Part shown: piece after piece, positions 44,564-53,134 of the stretch
How positions within the stretch are numbered: the first letter of the stretch is position 1
How the letters are laid out: the number at the start of each line of letters is the position of its first letter
Source of the DNA: Streptomyces sp. NBC_01591
GTDB taxonomy: Bacteria; Actinomycetota; Actinomycetes; Streptomycetales; Streptomycetaceae
Assembly (NCBI RefSeq): GCF_035918155.1
Contig: NZ_CP109327.1
Coordinates: forward strand, 248,001 to 312,000
Reading direction: 5' to 3'
DNA length: 64,000 nt
The notes under the pieces: generated by a model
The model's database searches: none
Told to the model about the DNA's origin: nothing
What the model saw: the letters and a program-made list of their open reading frames with translations, nothing else
Position numbers and translations under genes: made by a program

Positions 44564-44776
44564 CCGCGGCCAGGGGCGGAGCGACGATCCGAGCCCGGCC
44601 CGGTCCCCCACGCCTCCGACGTCCGTCCCGCCGGGGCCGGCCCTGAGAAGGATGCGGCCAGGAGGCGCTGAAGCGGGCGGCGGCCGCCGCGTACCGCGGC
44701 GCGGCACCTGCCGCGCAGTCCGGGCCGGTAATCTCTCAGCAGGCCCGCCGCCAGGAGCAGCCCGCAGGCACCACCC

Positions 44777-45445
44777 CTACTTGATCGTATGCGTGGGGTA
44801 GACCTCAACGTCGGTGTAGGCGCCCTTGATCTCCCCCGCGCCCGCGGGCCACTTCAGGCTCACGGTGTGGGTCTCGTTCGGGGGCGTCACCAGGATGTTG
44901 GTCGGGGACGCGAGGCTGTCGCCGGTGTTGTCGATGTCGTAGGCGAGGTTGAAGACAGCGGCGTCGCCGGGCTTCAGGGTGGTGATACGCGGCTGGGCGT
45001 GGCCGCGCTCGATGGGGTTCGAGGTGTTGTCGGCGTCCTTGATGTCGACGCCCGCGAAGCCCGTCGCCGAGCAGGTGGTCGAACCCCGGTTGATCATGGT
45101 GATGTCGATCCTGCCGGAGTTCTCGTCGGGCGCGGCGTCCCTGGCATCGATGGCCAGGTCCTCCGTCTTGCAGGACGTGACCTTGCCGCCGGTCTTCGTC
45201 GCGCCGTTCGCGGCTGCCTCTGCCTTGGTTTCCTCACCGGAGCCCGACTTCGCGTTGCTGGCCTCCGAGCCGCCGGAGCCCGAGCCGCCCTGCGACTTCG
45301 AGCCACTGTCCGAGGACGAAGAAGATGAGGATGAGGAGCCCTTGGAGGACGAGTCCTTCCCGGTGCTGTCGCTGCCACAGGCGGTGAGCGAGAGGGTGGC
45401 GGCGACGCCGATGGCGGCGAGAGCAGTGATGCGGGTGTACTTCAC
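44777..45445 (-). CDS. DUF4232 domain lipoprotein
   Basis: 222 residues. The signal peptide ends with the lipobox LTAC. A very long Ser/Gly/Lys linker (residues about 25-80) contains runs of consecutive Ser, then the DUF4232 beta-sandwich: CKTEDLAIDARDAAPDENSG, ITMINRGSTTCSATGFAGVD with two Cys, and ITTLKPGDAAVFNLAYDI. Exported and lipid-anchored; the role of DUF4232 is unknown. ATG 45445 is supported by the signal peptide. Confidence 0.88.
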   Translation of the reverse strand: MKYTRITALAAIGVAATLSLTACGSDSTGKDSSSKGSSSSSSSSSDSGSKSQGGSGSGGSEASNAKSGSGEETKAEAAANGATKTGGKVTSCKTEDLAIDARDAAPDENSGRIDITMINRGSTTCSATGFAGVDIKDADNTSNPIERGHAQPRITTLKPGDAAVFNLAYDIDNTGDSLASPTNILVTPPNETHTVSLKWPAGAGEIKGAYTDVEVYPTHTIK

Positions 45446-45670
45446 GGTGTTCCCCCAGGAGTAGCGCGGTGCATGTGGTCGGAAGTATTTGTATCTCGCA
45501 CCGAGTCACAGGCGGTCCTCCGCGATGTCTTCGTTCCGTCACAGGCGTATTGACTCACGGTGCGCCAAGGCGTCGCCGTACGGTCACCAGCCTGGCCCGA
45601 GTTCGACCTCTGGCCCCGGTCGTAGCCGTGTCTCCACCGGCCACGCGGTCCGGTCCGGCACTCTGTGCCC

Positions 45671-45859
45671 ATGACGGTGGTCTTCGAGCACACCCCGCAG
45701 GTCTGGAATGCCGCGCAGCTTCGCGACGCGCTCAAAGACCTGCCTGATGATGCGCCCGTCCAAATCGGTGTGGCAGGCGACCCCGGCGACTTCGATGGAT
45801 ACCGGGACTTCGTCCTCGTGCCACACCCAGTTTCCAGGCGTAGGCCGCGCGGCCCCTGA
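45671..45859 (+). CDS. DUF6225 family protein
   Basis: 62 residues: TVVFEHTPQVWNAAQLRDAL, DLPDDAPVQIGVAGDPGDFD and GYRDFVLVPHP. The first 55 residues match the DUF6225 pattern well, while the basic tail (SRRRPRG) looks out of frame compared with relatives, so the 3' end may be shifted. ATG 45671 is used. Function unknown. Confidence 0.65.
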   Translation: MTVVFEHTPQVWNAAQLRDALKDLPDDAPVQIGVAGDPGDFDGYRDFVLVPHPVSRRRPRGP

Positions 45860-45960
45860 CCGGAACCGGTCCACGGGCACGCCGTAAGCGCCGCCCGGCG
45901 GCCGTGCGACCGCTCACCGTCGCCGTCGGACTCGACCGCGCCCCCGAAGGCGGGCTCGGC

Positions 45961-46560
45961 TCACGGTCCGCGCCAGAGGTTGGCGAAGGCCGAATTCTCG
46001 ATGGTCCGCCTCTGGCGTACGGCCTCCAGCTCCATCACCGCGTCGTGGACGGCGGCAACCACGGTCGTCACCGCCACGTCATCGAGGCCGGCCTCATCGT
46101 CGGATCCTTCGTCGTCGATGCCTACGACCGAGGCGAGGGCGGCCAGGACGGGTTCCTTCCCTCTCCAGCGGTCGGCTGCACGGCGGCGCGCGGGCGTATC
46201 GACCGGTTCCACGCGTTCCGAGCCGAAGGACAACCGGCCGCTTCGCTGCGGCTTCAGCTCACCGTTCTCTTCCAGGGCGGCCTGGTACGCGGCCGAGAGG
46301 TCTCGGCCCCGGCGCCACAGCCAGTCCTCGATCCGCTCGTAGGGCGCCTGCCGAGTGAGCCCTGCCGCAGCCTCGCCCATGAACCGATCGTCCAGCGTCG
46401 GCGGTCCACCCGGCACGATGCGGTCGCCGTCCACGGCGACCGCCCCCGCACCGATGAGATCGATCAGCTCGGCTCCCGCGAGTGCGAGGGACAGGTCGCC
46501 CTGTCCCACGGAATGCTTCAGGTCCATGGCGATGATGAACAGGTCTTTCGCCGTGGTCAT
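45961..46560 (-). CDS. GOLPH3/VPS74 (GPP34) family protein
   Basis: 199 residues. The N-terminal block TTAKDLFIIAMDLKHSVGQG then LALAGAELIDLIGAGAVAVD and the central WLWRRGRDLSAAYQAALEEN are diagnostic of bacterial GPP34 proteins. In eukaryotes the family binds phosphatidylinositol-4-phosphate; in streptomycetes the role is not established. ATG 46560 is preceded by GAGGGGAG. A stand-alone gene; no partner is evident. Confidence 0.88.
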   Translation of the reverse strand: MTTAKDLFIIAMDLKHSVGQGDLSLALAGAELIDLIGAGAVAVDGDRIVPGGPPTLDDRFMGEAAAGLTRQAPYERIEDWLWRRGRDLSAAYQAALEENGELKPQRSGRLSFGSERVEPVDTPARRRAADRWRGKEPVLAALASVVGIDDEGSDDEAGLDDVAVTTVVAAVHDAVMELEAVRQRRTIENSAFANLWRGP

Positions 46561-46875
46561 GAACGGCTCCCCTCGGAGACATCGACAAAGGTGCGTCCCC
46601 ACCGACCGGGTCCGCGCCCGAGGCCGGCCCGGCGGCGGGGCGACTGTCACAATCAGTATCGCCCCGCCCGCGCGGCCGAAGCCCTTTCGTAAGGCGGCGG
46701 GAGTTTCTGCCGACGACGTCAGAACGGCGGGTCCTCGCTGCACTGGATCCCCGAGCCGCTTCGTCCGCCTGTCCACCGAGCGGCTGCGAACGGTCGAAGG
46801 GAACAAGATCATCAGGCGCGTGGCGTCGTCCTCCCACATGGAGGGACGAGACATGTTGAAGCATCTGAAGAACCG

Positions 46876-46961
46876 CCGAACTTCGGTTCGTACCACCAGC
46901 CCGGCCCCTCGGGCAGGACAGGGACGGCCTGGGCCAGGGCGACCCTGACGGGAAAATCCAC
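46876..46961 (-). pseudogene. ATP-dependent DNA ligase, extreme N-terminal fragment (second locus)
   Basis: From GTG 46961 it reads DFPVRVALAQAVPVLPEGPG and WWYEPKF, almost identical to the start of the ligase at 25460, and stops just before the adenylation motif is complete. It lies 55 bases downstream of a DUF6233 gene, the same arrangement as the first locus. The remainder of the ligase is deleted. Confidence 0.75.
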
Positions 46962-47015
46962 ACCCCCAGCTTGCGTGCCCCTGCCCAAAGCAGCGCATCG
47001 GGCGGCCCGTACGGC

Positions 47016-47345
47016 CTACACCTGTACCAGCCCCGTCTCGGGCCGGCACACCTCGCACGGCTCGATGTCCGGCTCAGCCAGGGCGATGAGTGCCTCATCC
47101 CGGTCAAGGAAACCGAGCTGCGCGTTGTACAGGCCGCACCCGCCGCGATGCAGCAGCGCCGTCCTGCCCGACCGCTGCGGCTGAATCTTCCACGACTGCT
47201 CGGCCCGCGCCCGCTCCCGGGCACGTGCCTCCTGCTGCTCCTTGATCTCCAGTTCGCGGATCCGGGAGCGGGTCTGCCGCAGCTGCCACTCCAGCCAGTC
47301 GGCCAGGGCCCGGTTCTTGTCCAGGTCGGATATGCCGCCGGACAC
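47016..47345 (-). CDS. DUF6233 family protein
   Basis: 109 residues from GTG 47345. It reads SGGISDLDKNRALADWLEWQ, LRQTRSRIRELEIKEQQEAR, WKIQPQRSGRTALLHRGGCG and CEVCRPETGL. A helical N-terminus leads to a small domain with a His/Cys and CxxC arrangement that may bind metal. It is paired with an upstream helical protein gene (47348-47690) and a downstream ligase start. Function unknown; the repeated pairing suggests a conserved module. Confidence 0.8.
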   Translation of the reverse strand: MSGGISDLDKNRALADWLEWQLRQTRSRIRELEIKEQQEARARERARAEQSWKIQPQRSGRTALLHRGGCGLYNAQLGFLDRDEALIALAEPDIEPCEVCRPETGLVQV

Positions 47346-47347
47346 GG

Positions 47348-47690
47348 CTACGCCTCGGCCGGCTCGTGTGCGTGCTTGAGTGCCATGCGGGCCTCGACAC
47401 GGTCGCCGGCGTCGACGGAATCCCAGAAAGGATGCGTGGACACGGCGATGCTGAGCTCCAGCAGCCGCGCGCGGAAGCGGGCAACTTCCGCGGCCTGCCC
47501 CTCCGTATACCCGGGAGAGTCCTCCTTGTGGGACCGGTAGGAGGAGTGCAGCTGCTTGTCGCCCTCCCACCCGGGCATCGGCTCGGCCGACCACGGCAAG
47601 GTCTTGGCGTAGTCCTCGCACGCGGCACGGCTCGTCGAGGGCGACCTGGGCGTCGAGGAGGTCTTGCGGGAAGGAGAAGGCTTTCGGCAC
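47348..47690 (-). pseudogene. Helical hypothetical protein upstream of DUF6233, frameshifted
   Basis: GTG 47690 opens PKAFSFPQDLLDAQVALDE. After DE the frame must shift by one base (near 47628-47632) to continue RAACEDYAKTLPWSAEPMPG, SPGYTEGQAAEVARFRARLL and THPFWDSVDAGDRVEARMAL, ending at 47348. Without the shift only 20 residues are in family frame. Either a pseudogene or a sequencing error. Confidence 0.65.
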
Positions 47691-47980
47691 AACACCCCAA
47701 GAGTACGTCTGTTCGAATATCGGATGCGAATGGCGCGCCGAAACCATGCAAAGCGGTCGAAACACTTGCCGCCGAAGGGAACCTCGGCGGCGTCAGCCTG
47801 CGCGGACCCTCGTCCTCGTGCAGCCACCGTGATGTCCCGCCTCAGCCGAACCAGTGGGTCTGCGAGCTGACTGCGCAGGTTGTCGGGACCTGCGCCGAGC
47901 TGCGAGACGGCGACGCATGCGCCCAGAAAGGGGCCAGCAAGGCCAACAGCGTGCCTTCTGCGGTTTCGACTGGTCGCATC
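47691..47980. other. Gene-free stretch
   Basis: No convincing coding sequence in either strand; it presumably holds the promoter of the leftward pair below 47690 and the end of the YrhB-type gene. Confidence 0.4.
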
Positions 47981-48547
47981 TCAGAAATCAACATCAACGC
48001 CGAAGGTACGTACGGCGAGCACACGGTCGAGCGGTTTCACAAGCTCCTGGTGAGCGATGGCCAGGAGCTGAGTCGGCACTTCACCCGCGAGCAGCCCGGT
48101 TACGTAGGCGAGGGCATGCGTCGGGGAGAGCCCAGTCACCCTCCGACGAAGGGCACGGACAGCAGCGATGCGTCCGCCCGTTGCTTCAGCTACCGTCCGT
48201 AGCTCGTCGTGGAGATCATCCACCGGAGTGCGGACCGGCAGCCCTCGGATACGACTGCGGTAGTCGTCCTCCCAAGCCCCCTCGATCTCGGAGAGCACTC
48301 CAATCGAGTGGAGCCCGCCATTGGCGCGGTCGACCAGATACGGACCGTGTCCCACCAGCATCGCGGCTACATTGCGCGTTCGCGCATACTCCTCGGATTG
48401 GACATAGACCTTCCAGACGAGCTCGTGCTCGACCACGCGCACGACCACGCTGCGCGGGAACTGCTCGACGCCAGCGGCAACCCACGCCTGATGGCTACGC
48501 GCCAGCTCTTCCTCAACGATGCGTACCGCGTCATCCCGTTCGATCAC
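47981..48547 (-). CDS. YrhB-domain (Imm35-like) protein
   Basis: 188 residues from GTG 48547. It reads IERDDAVRIVEEELARSHQA, VVRVVEHELVWKVYVQSEEY, MLVGHGPYLVDRANGGLHSI and GAWEDDYRSRIRG, the YrhB domain that is also found as polymorphic-toxin immunity domain Imm35. The C-terminal helical part (RTPVDDLHDELRTVAEATGG onwards) is a streptomycete addition. No toxin partner is adjacent, so it may be an orphan immunity-like protein. Confidence 0.8.
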   Translation of the reverse strand: MIERDDAVRIVEEELARSHQAWVAAGVEQFPRSVVVRVVEHELVWKVYVQSEEYARTRNVAAMLVGHGPYLVDRANGGLHSIGVLSEIEGAWEDDYRSRIRGLPVRTPVDDLHDELRTVAEATGGRIAAVRALRRRVTGLSPTHALAYVTGLLAGEVPTQLLAIAHQELVKPLDRVLAVRTFGVDVDF

Positions 48548-48589
48548 GACCGCAGCATCACCTAGAACGTCACCTCGCCACCACGGGTT

Positions 48590-49097
48590 TGCCCACCTCC
48601 AGAAGCTCGCCTGGACCAAGATTGTCCGACACGTGAAGGTGCGAGGATCCGCGTCGATGGACGATCCGGCACTCGCGACATACTGGAACGATCGCCGGAA
48701 GAGGCAAGCACGCACCCTGCCGCTGGACAAGAAGGCACTCTCGTTGGCCTACCTACAGAGGGGTCTGTGTCCACTGTGCAGGAAAGCGCTCATTGCCGGA
48801 GCTGAATTTGAGCGCGAGGACCCACGCTTTTGGGCAGAGTGGTTCTGGATTCAGCTCAGGGGAGGCGGGCTCAACAGGCACCACCTCACCTATCGAAAGA
48901 ACGGCGGGACGGACGAAAAGAAGAACCTGATCCTCGTACACGCGGACTGTCATCAGATGCATAACGCGAAGATCGACAGACGTCCAACTACGCAGGTTCT
49001 GTGAGCCCTTGGGGCTTGCTTGAGCCGGATGCCGGGACGACTGGCAAGTCCGGTTCTGAGGGGGCCGGGGCGCGGCAACGCGCTCCGGCTACCCGAC
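48590..49097 (+). mobile_element. 3' end of a second, truncated group II intron
   Basis: The frame from about 48590 to the TGA near 49004 encodes the end of an intron-encoded protein: FAHLQKLAWTKIVRHVKVRG and the HNH domain CPLCRKALI, LNRHHLTYRKNGGTDEKKNL, HADCHQMHN. Domain V follows at 49022-49056 (GAGCCGGATGCCGG..CCGGTTC) and the intron ends CTACCCGAC at 49097, like the complete copy ending at 19402. The reverse transcriptase domain and 5' half are absent. It is a different, diverged intron, not a copy of the first. Confidence 0.85.
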
Positions 49098-49424
49098 AGT
49101 CGCACAGGTGGATCCCCCCGTGCCACCGAGACGGCTCCTGCGTTCGTTGGGCGGCGCCGGAGAACACGCCGAGGCGGATCGTGCGGGAGGTGGCCGCGCT
49201 GCACGCCGGGCTGGCGGAGCTGGCGGTCGAGCTGACCGCCGACTGGGGTGGCGCTGTCGCTGTCGCCGTTCGAGGACGACGACTACAGGAGCAGGCCGCC
49301 GACGGCACGGAGAAAGTGCACGTCACACGGCTGGCCCCCCTGTTTTGGCGCGGACGGTCCCGCGCCTCGAGTGTGGTCTGGGCAGGGCAACGACGCCCCG
49401 GCCGAGCTCACAGAACGGATCCTC
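49098..49424 (+). other. Possible exon remnant next to the intron end
   Basis: One plus frame at about 49135-49250 reads GSCVRWAAPENTPRRIVREV and AALHAGLAELAVELTADW, which looks coding and may be the tail of the gene into which the second intron inserted. No start or stop consistent with a whole gene is seen. Confidence 0.35.
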
Positions 49425-50552
49425 ATGCCCGTCGAAGTGCACAACCACGCAATACCCCACAAGTCCACCGTCCCCGGCGCGAACGAGGGGGATCAGGTCA
49501 AGCTCTTCGTGCGGGAGCGCGACGGCACGCCCCCCGGCCACCTCGACGAGCGCACGGCCGTCCTGATGCTCCACGGCCGGAGCATTCCGGTGCTCCCGGG
49601 CTTTGATCTCGAGTACAAGTCGTACAGCTGGGCCAATGCGCTGGCGAAGGCCGGTTACGACGTCTTCATGATGGACCTCCAGGGCTCTGGGCTGTCGCCG
49701 CGGCCGAAGATGGACGACCCTCGCAACGTCAACCCCGCCCAGCAGCACCTTCTGAAGCCGAGACCTCCAGGTTTCACGCCAGGCCTGCCGAACTATCCGT
49801 TCCAGCTGACCAACTCGAACAGCGACCGGGACGAGCTGAACACCGTCGTGGAGTGGATCATCCGCGAGCGCAAGGTGAAGAAGGTCGCCTTCATCGGCTG
49901 GTCTGCGGCCGCGTTCACGATGGGGCCGTACGCGGTCAAGAACCCCGGCAAGGTGTCGAGCCTGTTCCTGCTGGCGCCGATCTTCCCGCCCGGCGGCACG
50001 TCGAACGCCCCCGACCCGCTGCCGCGGCCCGGCTTCCCGATGTTCGTGAGCACGAAATCGGGAACCTGGAATGGGTGGGGCAATGAGGCGCTCTGCGAGG
50101 GCCAGCGCGAACCCGCGATGGAGCACGTGGTGTGGGACGCGATCATGCAAAGCGATCCGGTTGGCAGCACGTGGGGGACGGAAGGTGAAGGGCTCAACCG
50201 CATCAGAAACTTCGTCCGGTGGGGCTGGAACAAGACCACCGCGGCGCAGGGCGGCGTCCTTGGCGGCAGCGTGCCGGTCCTCATCGCGTACGGGGAGCAC
50301 GACAGGCAGGTAAACACGTCCAGCGAAGATCCGGAACTCAACTTCTCGGTCCCCGCGCTCTACAACGCCATCGCGGGCGACCACAAGCTGATGGTCAAGC
50401 TGGACTGCGCCGGGCATTCGGTGGTGTGGGAGATGCAGCACAAGAACGTGCACAACCTCTCAAAGCACTGGCTCAAGCACCTGAAGGTCGACGGCAAGAC
50501 CCAGGGCATCTTCGACATGGACACCAACGGCGACATCAGCCCGGCTCCGTAG
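49425..50552 (+). CDS. Alpha/beta hydrolase
   Basis: 375 residues. The oxyanion strand HGRSIPVLPGFDLEYKSYSW is followed by VFMMDLQGSGLSPRP, the nucleophile elbow GWSAAAFTMG (Ser), an APIFPPGG cap entrance, the acid region YGEHDRQV and the catalytic His in DCAGHSVVWE. No signal peptide; cytoplasmic. The ATG at 49425 is preferred to the upstream GTG because family similarity begins with VEVHNHAIPHKSTVPGANEG. Substrate unknown. Confidence 0.85.
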   Translation: MPVEVHNHAIPHKSTVPGANEGDQVKLFVRERDGTPPGHLDERTAVLMLHGRSIPVLPGFDLEYKSYSWANALAKAGYDVFMMDLQGSGLSPRPKMDDPRNVNPAQQHLLKPRPPGFTPGLPNYPFQLTNSNSDRDELNTVVEWIIRERKVKKVAFIGWSAAAFTMGPYAVKNPGKVSSLFLLAPIFPPGGTSNAPDPLPRPGFPMFVSTKSGTWNGWGNEALCEGQREPAMEHVVWDAIMQSDPVGSTWGTEGEGLNRIRNFVRWGWNKTTAAQGGVLGGSVPVLIAYGEHDRQVNTSSEDPELNFSVPALYNAIAGDHKLMVKLDCAGHSVVWEMQHKNVHNLSKHWLKHLKVDGKTQGIFDMDTNGDISPAP

Positions 50553-50746
50553 GACAGCCGAGCCCCCGGCCGTGAACCGTCGGGGCTCCAGGGTCCGAAC
50601 ATCAGCCCCGCGCAGTCGTCAGGGCCGCCACAAGCACCGGCGAGGTGGAGCCGCCGGGTGCACGGACCCGCTGTTCAGCAACCAGGTAGATCGCCGACCT
50701 GCTCTACATCAGTGAAGCTGTCGATGGCGGCAGGCACGCCGCCCGA

Positions 50747-51121
50747 TCAGCTGGTGATGGTCCAGCCGCGGAGCTGGGCGGCGATCTCCTGCACGCTGGC
50801 GTTCTTGTGGCCGGCGCTCATGACGAGCGCGAGAGCCTCTTCCGGCTGGTAGTCCATGTGGATGCCGTTGACTTCGAGGAACACTTCGCCGGCGAGCCAG
50901 GCGAAGAATGCGTTGCGGTCTTCGAGCGGTTCGTGCAGGGCCAGTGTCTGCAGGAGGGCCGCTGCATTGAGCCAGGTCGAGCCGTAGACGTCCTGGTCCA
51001 TGTAGCGCGCGCGGGTGCGGGCGCATGCGGCGTCGAGCACGCCGAGGTCAAGGCATGCCGGGTCTCCGGGGAGGGTCTGGGCGACCTGCAGGAGCTCGCG
51101 GGGGGTGAGGTGGCGGGTCAC
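50747..51121 (-). CDS. Doc/Fic-like protein with degenerate active-site motif
   Basis: 124 residues. N-terminal HLTPRELLQVAQTLPGDPAC and a LGVLDAACARTRARYMDQDV stretch match Doc-type toxins of streptomycetes. The Fic loop, normally HxFxDGNKR, is here HEPLEDRNAFF: the His and Asn remain but Gly, Lys and Arg needed for phosphate binding are changed, and one residue is inserted. It may be inactive or altered in activity. GTG 51121 overlaps the stop of the upstream partner (GTGA), the usual antitoxin-toxin arrangement. Doc phosphorylates EF-Tu in the classic case; that cannot be assumed here. Confidence 0.7.
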   Translation of the reverse strand: MTRHLTPRELLQVAQTLPGDPACLDLGVLDAACARTRARYMDQDVYGSTWLNAAALLQTLALHEPLEDRNAFFAWLAGEVFLEVNGIHMDYQPEEALALVMSAGHKNASVQEIAAQLRGWTITS

Positions 51122-51342
51122 GCAGCGCGGCCGTGCTCGAGGTCACGCATACCAGGCGCCGCGTCGGGCCACCGGGTGACTTCCGCGGCTGAGCTGGTGC
51201 CGACCTCGGCGGTACCGAAGGCGGAGGCGAGGCGGGCCACGGTTGCGCCCGCGTTCTTGAGGGCCTTGAGGAACGGGTCCTCGGCGGCTTCGAGTGCGGC
51301 GTCTCGCATGAAGGCCTCCGGGTCCTTGCCGACCAGGCGGCC
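51118..51342 (-). pseudogene. Antitoxin-like partner gene, 5' end removed by an IS
   Basis: 75 codons remain: GRLVGKDPEAFMRDAALEAA, LKNAGATVARLASAFGTAEV and AAPGMRDLEHGRAA. It is cut precisely at the inverted repeat of the IS at 51343 and overlaps the Doc-like gene by GTGA. Without its N-terminus and promoter the pair is probably unexpressed from its own promoter. Confidence 0.6.
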
Positions 51343-52532
51343 TGTGCCGTTCAGAAATGCGTTGCTGCAGGTCGTAGGGGGTCTGGTGGCGCTCAGGGTC
51401 ACGTGGGACGATGCCGCGGGTGATTGTCTCGCTGGTCTATCGGGTGACGAGGAAGCTGTTGTCGGTCCCGGTGTTGCTGCTGCGTCGGCAGGTGGCCAAG
51501 GACGCCGAACTTCTTGTCCTGCGGCACGAGAACGCGGTGCTGCGCAGGCAACTTGCAGGTCCGGTGCGCTACGAGCCGGCGGACCGGCTGTGGTTCGCGG
51601 CGTTGTCCTCGCTGATACCCCGGCGTCGTGGGCGCAGGTGTTCCCGGTGACTCCGGACACCGTGCCGGCGGGGCATCGAAGGCTCGTGGCGCGCCGGTGG
51701 GACTACAGCAAGCGCCGGAGCAGGCCCGGCCGGCCACCGACCACGAAGGCGATCAAAAGCTGGTGCTGCGGCTGGCCGCAGAGAACCCGCGTTGGGGGCG
51801 TCGCAGGATCCAAGGCGAGCTCGCGCGGCTCGGGCATCGGGTCGGAGCCTCCACGGTCTGGGAGATCTTGACTTTTGCCGGAGTAGGCCCTGCTCCCCGC
51901 AGAGGTGGGCCGACGTGGCGAGAGTTCCTGACGGCGCAGGCCGACGGCGTCATCGCCTGCGACTTCCTGCACATCGACCTGGTCGATCTCCGCCGGGTCT
52001 ACGCGCTCGTCTTCCTCGAGCACGGCACGCGCCGCCTGCACATCGCTGGTGTGACCGCGCATCCGACCACGCAGTGGACGGTCCAGCAAGCCCGCAACCT
52101 CGCCGTCGACCTGGGCCTGCGCTTGGAGTCGCTGCGCTTCTTGGTCCGCGACCGGAACCGCAAGTACACCGAGTCCTTCGACGCGGTCTTCGCGTCCGAG
52201 GGCATCGAGACCCTGAAGACGGCGCCGCGGGCCCCACGGATGAACGCGCACTACGAAAGGGTCATCGGGACACTCCGGCGCGAGGCCCTCGACCACCTGC
52301 TGCTCCTGAACGAAGCCCACGCTCGACGCGTGCTCGACGTCTACGCCTTCCACTACAACGGCCATCGCCCCCACCAGGCCCGGGGGCAACTTCCTCCCCT
52401 CGCCCAGGAGCACCCGGCGCCCCCGACCGACTTGACCGCGCACCGACTCCTCCGCACCCGAGTACTGGGCGGCGTCATCAACGAGTACAGATACGCGGCT
52501 TGACCAGCAGCGATGAGTTTCTGAACGGCACA
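51343..52532 (+). mobile_element. Integrase-core (rve) insertion sequence, 1190 bp
   Basis: Perfect 15-base terminal inverted repeats TGTGCCGTTCAGAAA (51343-51357) and TTTCTGAACGGCACA (52518-52532) bound it. It encodes one DDE transposase. The left flank is the antitoxin remnant and the right flank an IS3 fragment, with no target duplication, so a rearrangement followed insertion. Confidence 0.88.
51411..52503 (+). pseudogene. Integrase-core DDE transposase, two frameshifts
   Basis: The N-terminus MPRVIVSLVYRVTRKLLSVP, LLVLRHENAVLRRQLAGPVR runs to about 51630. A second frame gives QVFPVTPDTVPAGHRRLVAR, RWDYSKRRSRPGRPPTT to about 51755. A third frame supplies KLVLRLAAENPRWGRRRIQG and the rve core: IACDFLHIDLVDLRRVYALV (Asp), LVRDRNRKYTESFDAVF (Asp) and APRMNAHYERVIGTLRREAL (Glu). 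Each shift is one base. Typical length is about 360 residues. Confidence 0.85.
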
Positions 52533-52533
52533 C

Positions 52534-52650
52534 GATCTGCAGGACGCTCACCGGGCACGACTGCCAGATCGCCCCTTCCACCTACTACGCCCACAAGAAA
52601 CGCCTCGAAACTCCTTCCGCCCGTTCCGTGCGCGACGAGGAACTCAAAGA
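52534..52650 (+). pseudogene. IS3 family OrfB N-terminal fragment
   Basis: It reads CRTLTGHDCQIAPSTYYAHK and RLETPSARSVRDEELK, the start of an IS3-type OrfB, directly after the right end of the rve-type IS and before the pyruvate carboxylase fragment. Confidence 0.7.
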
Positions 52651-52657
52651 GCGGACG

Positions 52658-53016
52658 ACCCCGGCGAACGGCGCCGCGACATGTCCCTCGTTGCCGCGCT
52701 CCGCCTTCTCGGCGGCCTTGGCCTCGGTGGCGACGGGCCTGTCCCGTACCGACACCGGCCGCAACTGCCCGTTGAGAGTGGCCAGCACGCTGCGGAACCC
52801 GCGCTCGTCGACCTCGGAGATGGCCTCCAGCTCGACCAGCAGGGTGACACCGGGGTCGAGCGTGACCGTGTGCTCGGTCTCCGTCTCCATCCCATACAGG
52901 AAGTCCTGGGTCGGCAGGACGGAGGTGTCGCCGTACGCCTCGCGGTGGGCCTCAAACTCCTTGATCGGACCCGGGAAGAGCAGCCGGTTCAGGGCCCCGC
53001 TCGACGAGACGGTCAC
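52658..53016 (-). pseudogene. Pyruvate carboxylase C-terminal region fragment
   Basis: It encodes LNRLLFPGPIKEFEAHREAY, VTLLVELEAISEVDERGFRS and LATLNGQLRPVSVRDRPVAT, matching the end of the carboxyltransferase/PC tetramerisation region and the linker just before the biotinyl domain (FAGVV). Only about 118 of more than 1100 residues remain and the biotinyl Lys is lost. Bounded by the IS3 fragment. A genuine pyc elsewhere is presumed. Confidence 0.8.
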
Positions 53017-53134
53017 GTTCGTCGACGGCCTGTGACGTCGCCCCTCCTCGGCTGATCAGGGCGCCGCTCCTTGCCCGGCCCACGTAACCGTTCATATGCC
53101 ATATTCCGCACATAACCCCAACGAAAGGCATGCC

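Noticed and set aside
50807..51871. 354-codon plus-strand ORF spanning the Doc pair and an IS end
   Set aside because: Only the stretch at about 51630-51755 is real (the middle frame of the transposase); the rest is antisense to the Doc-like and antitoxin genes.
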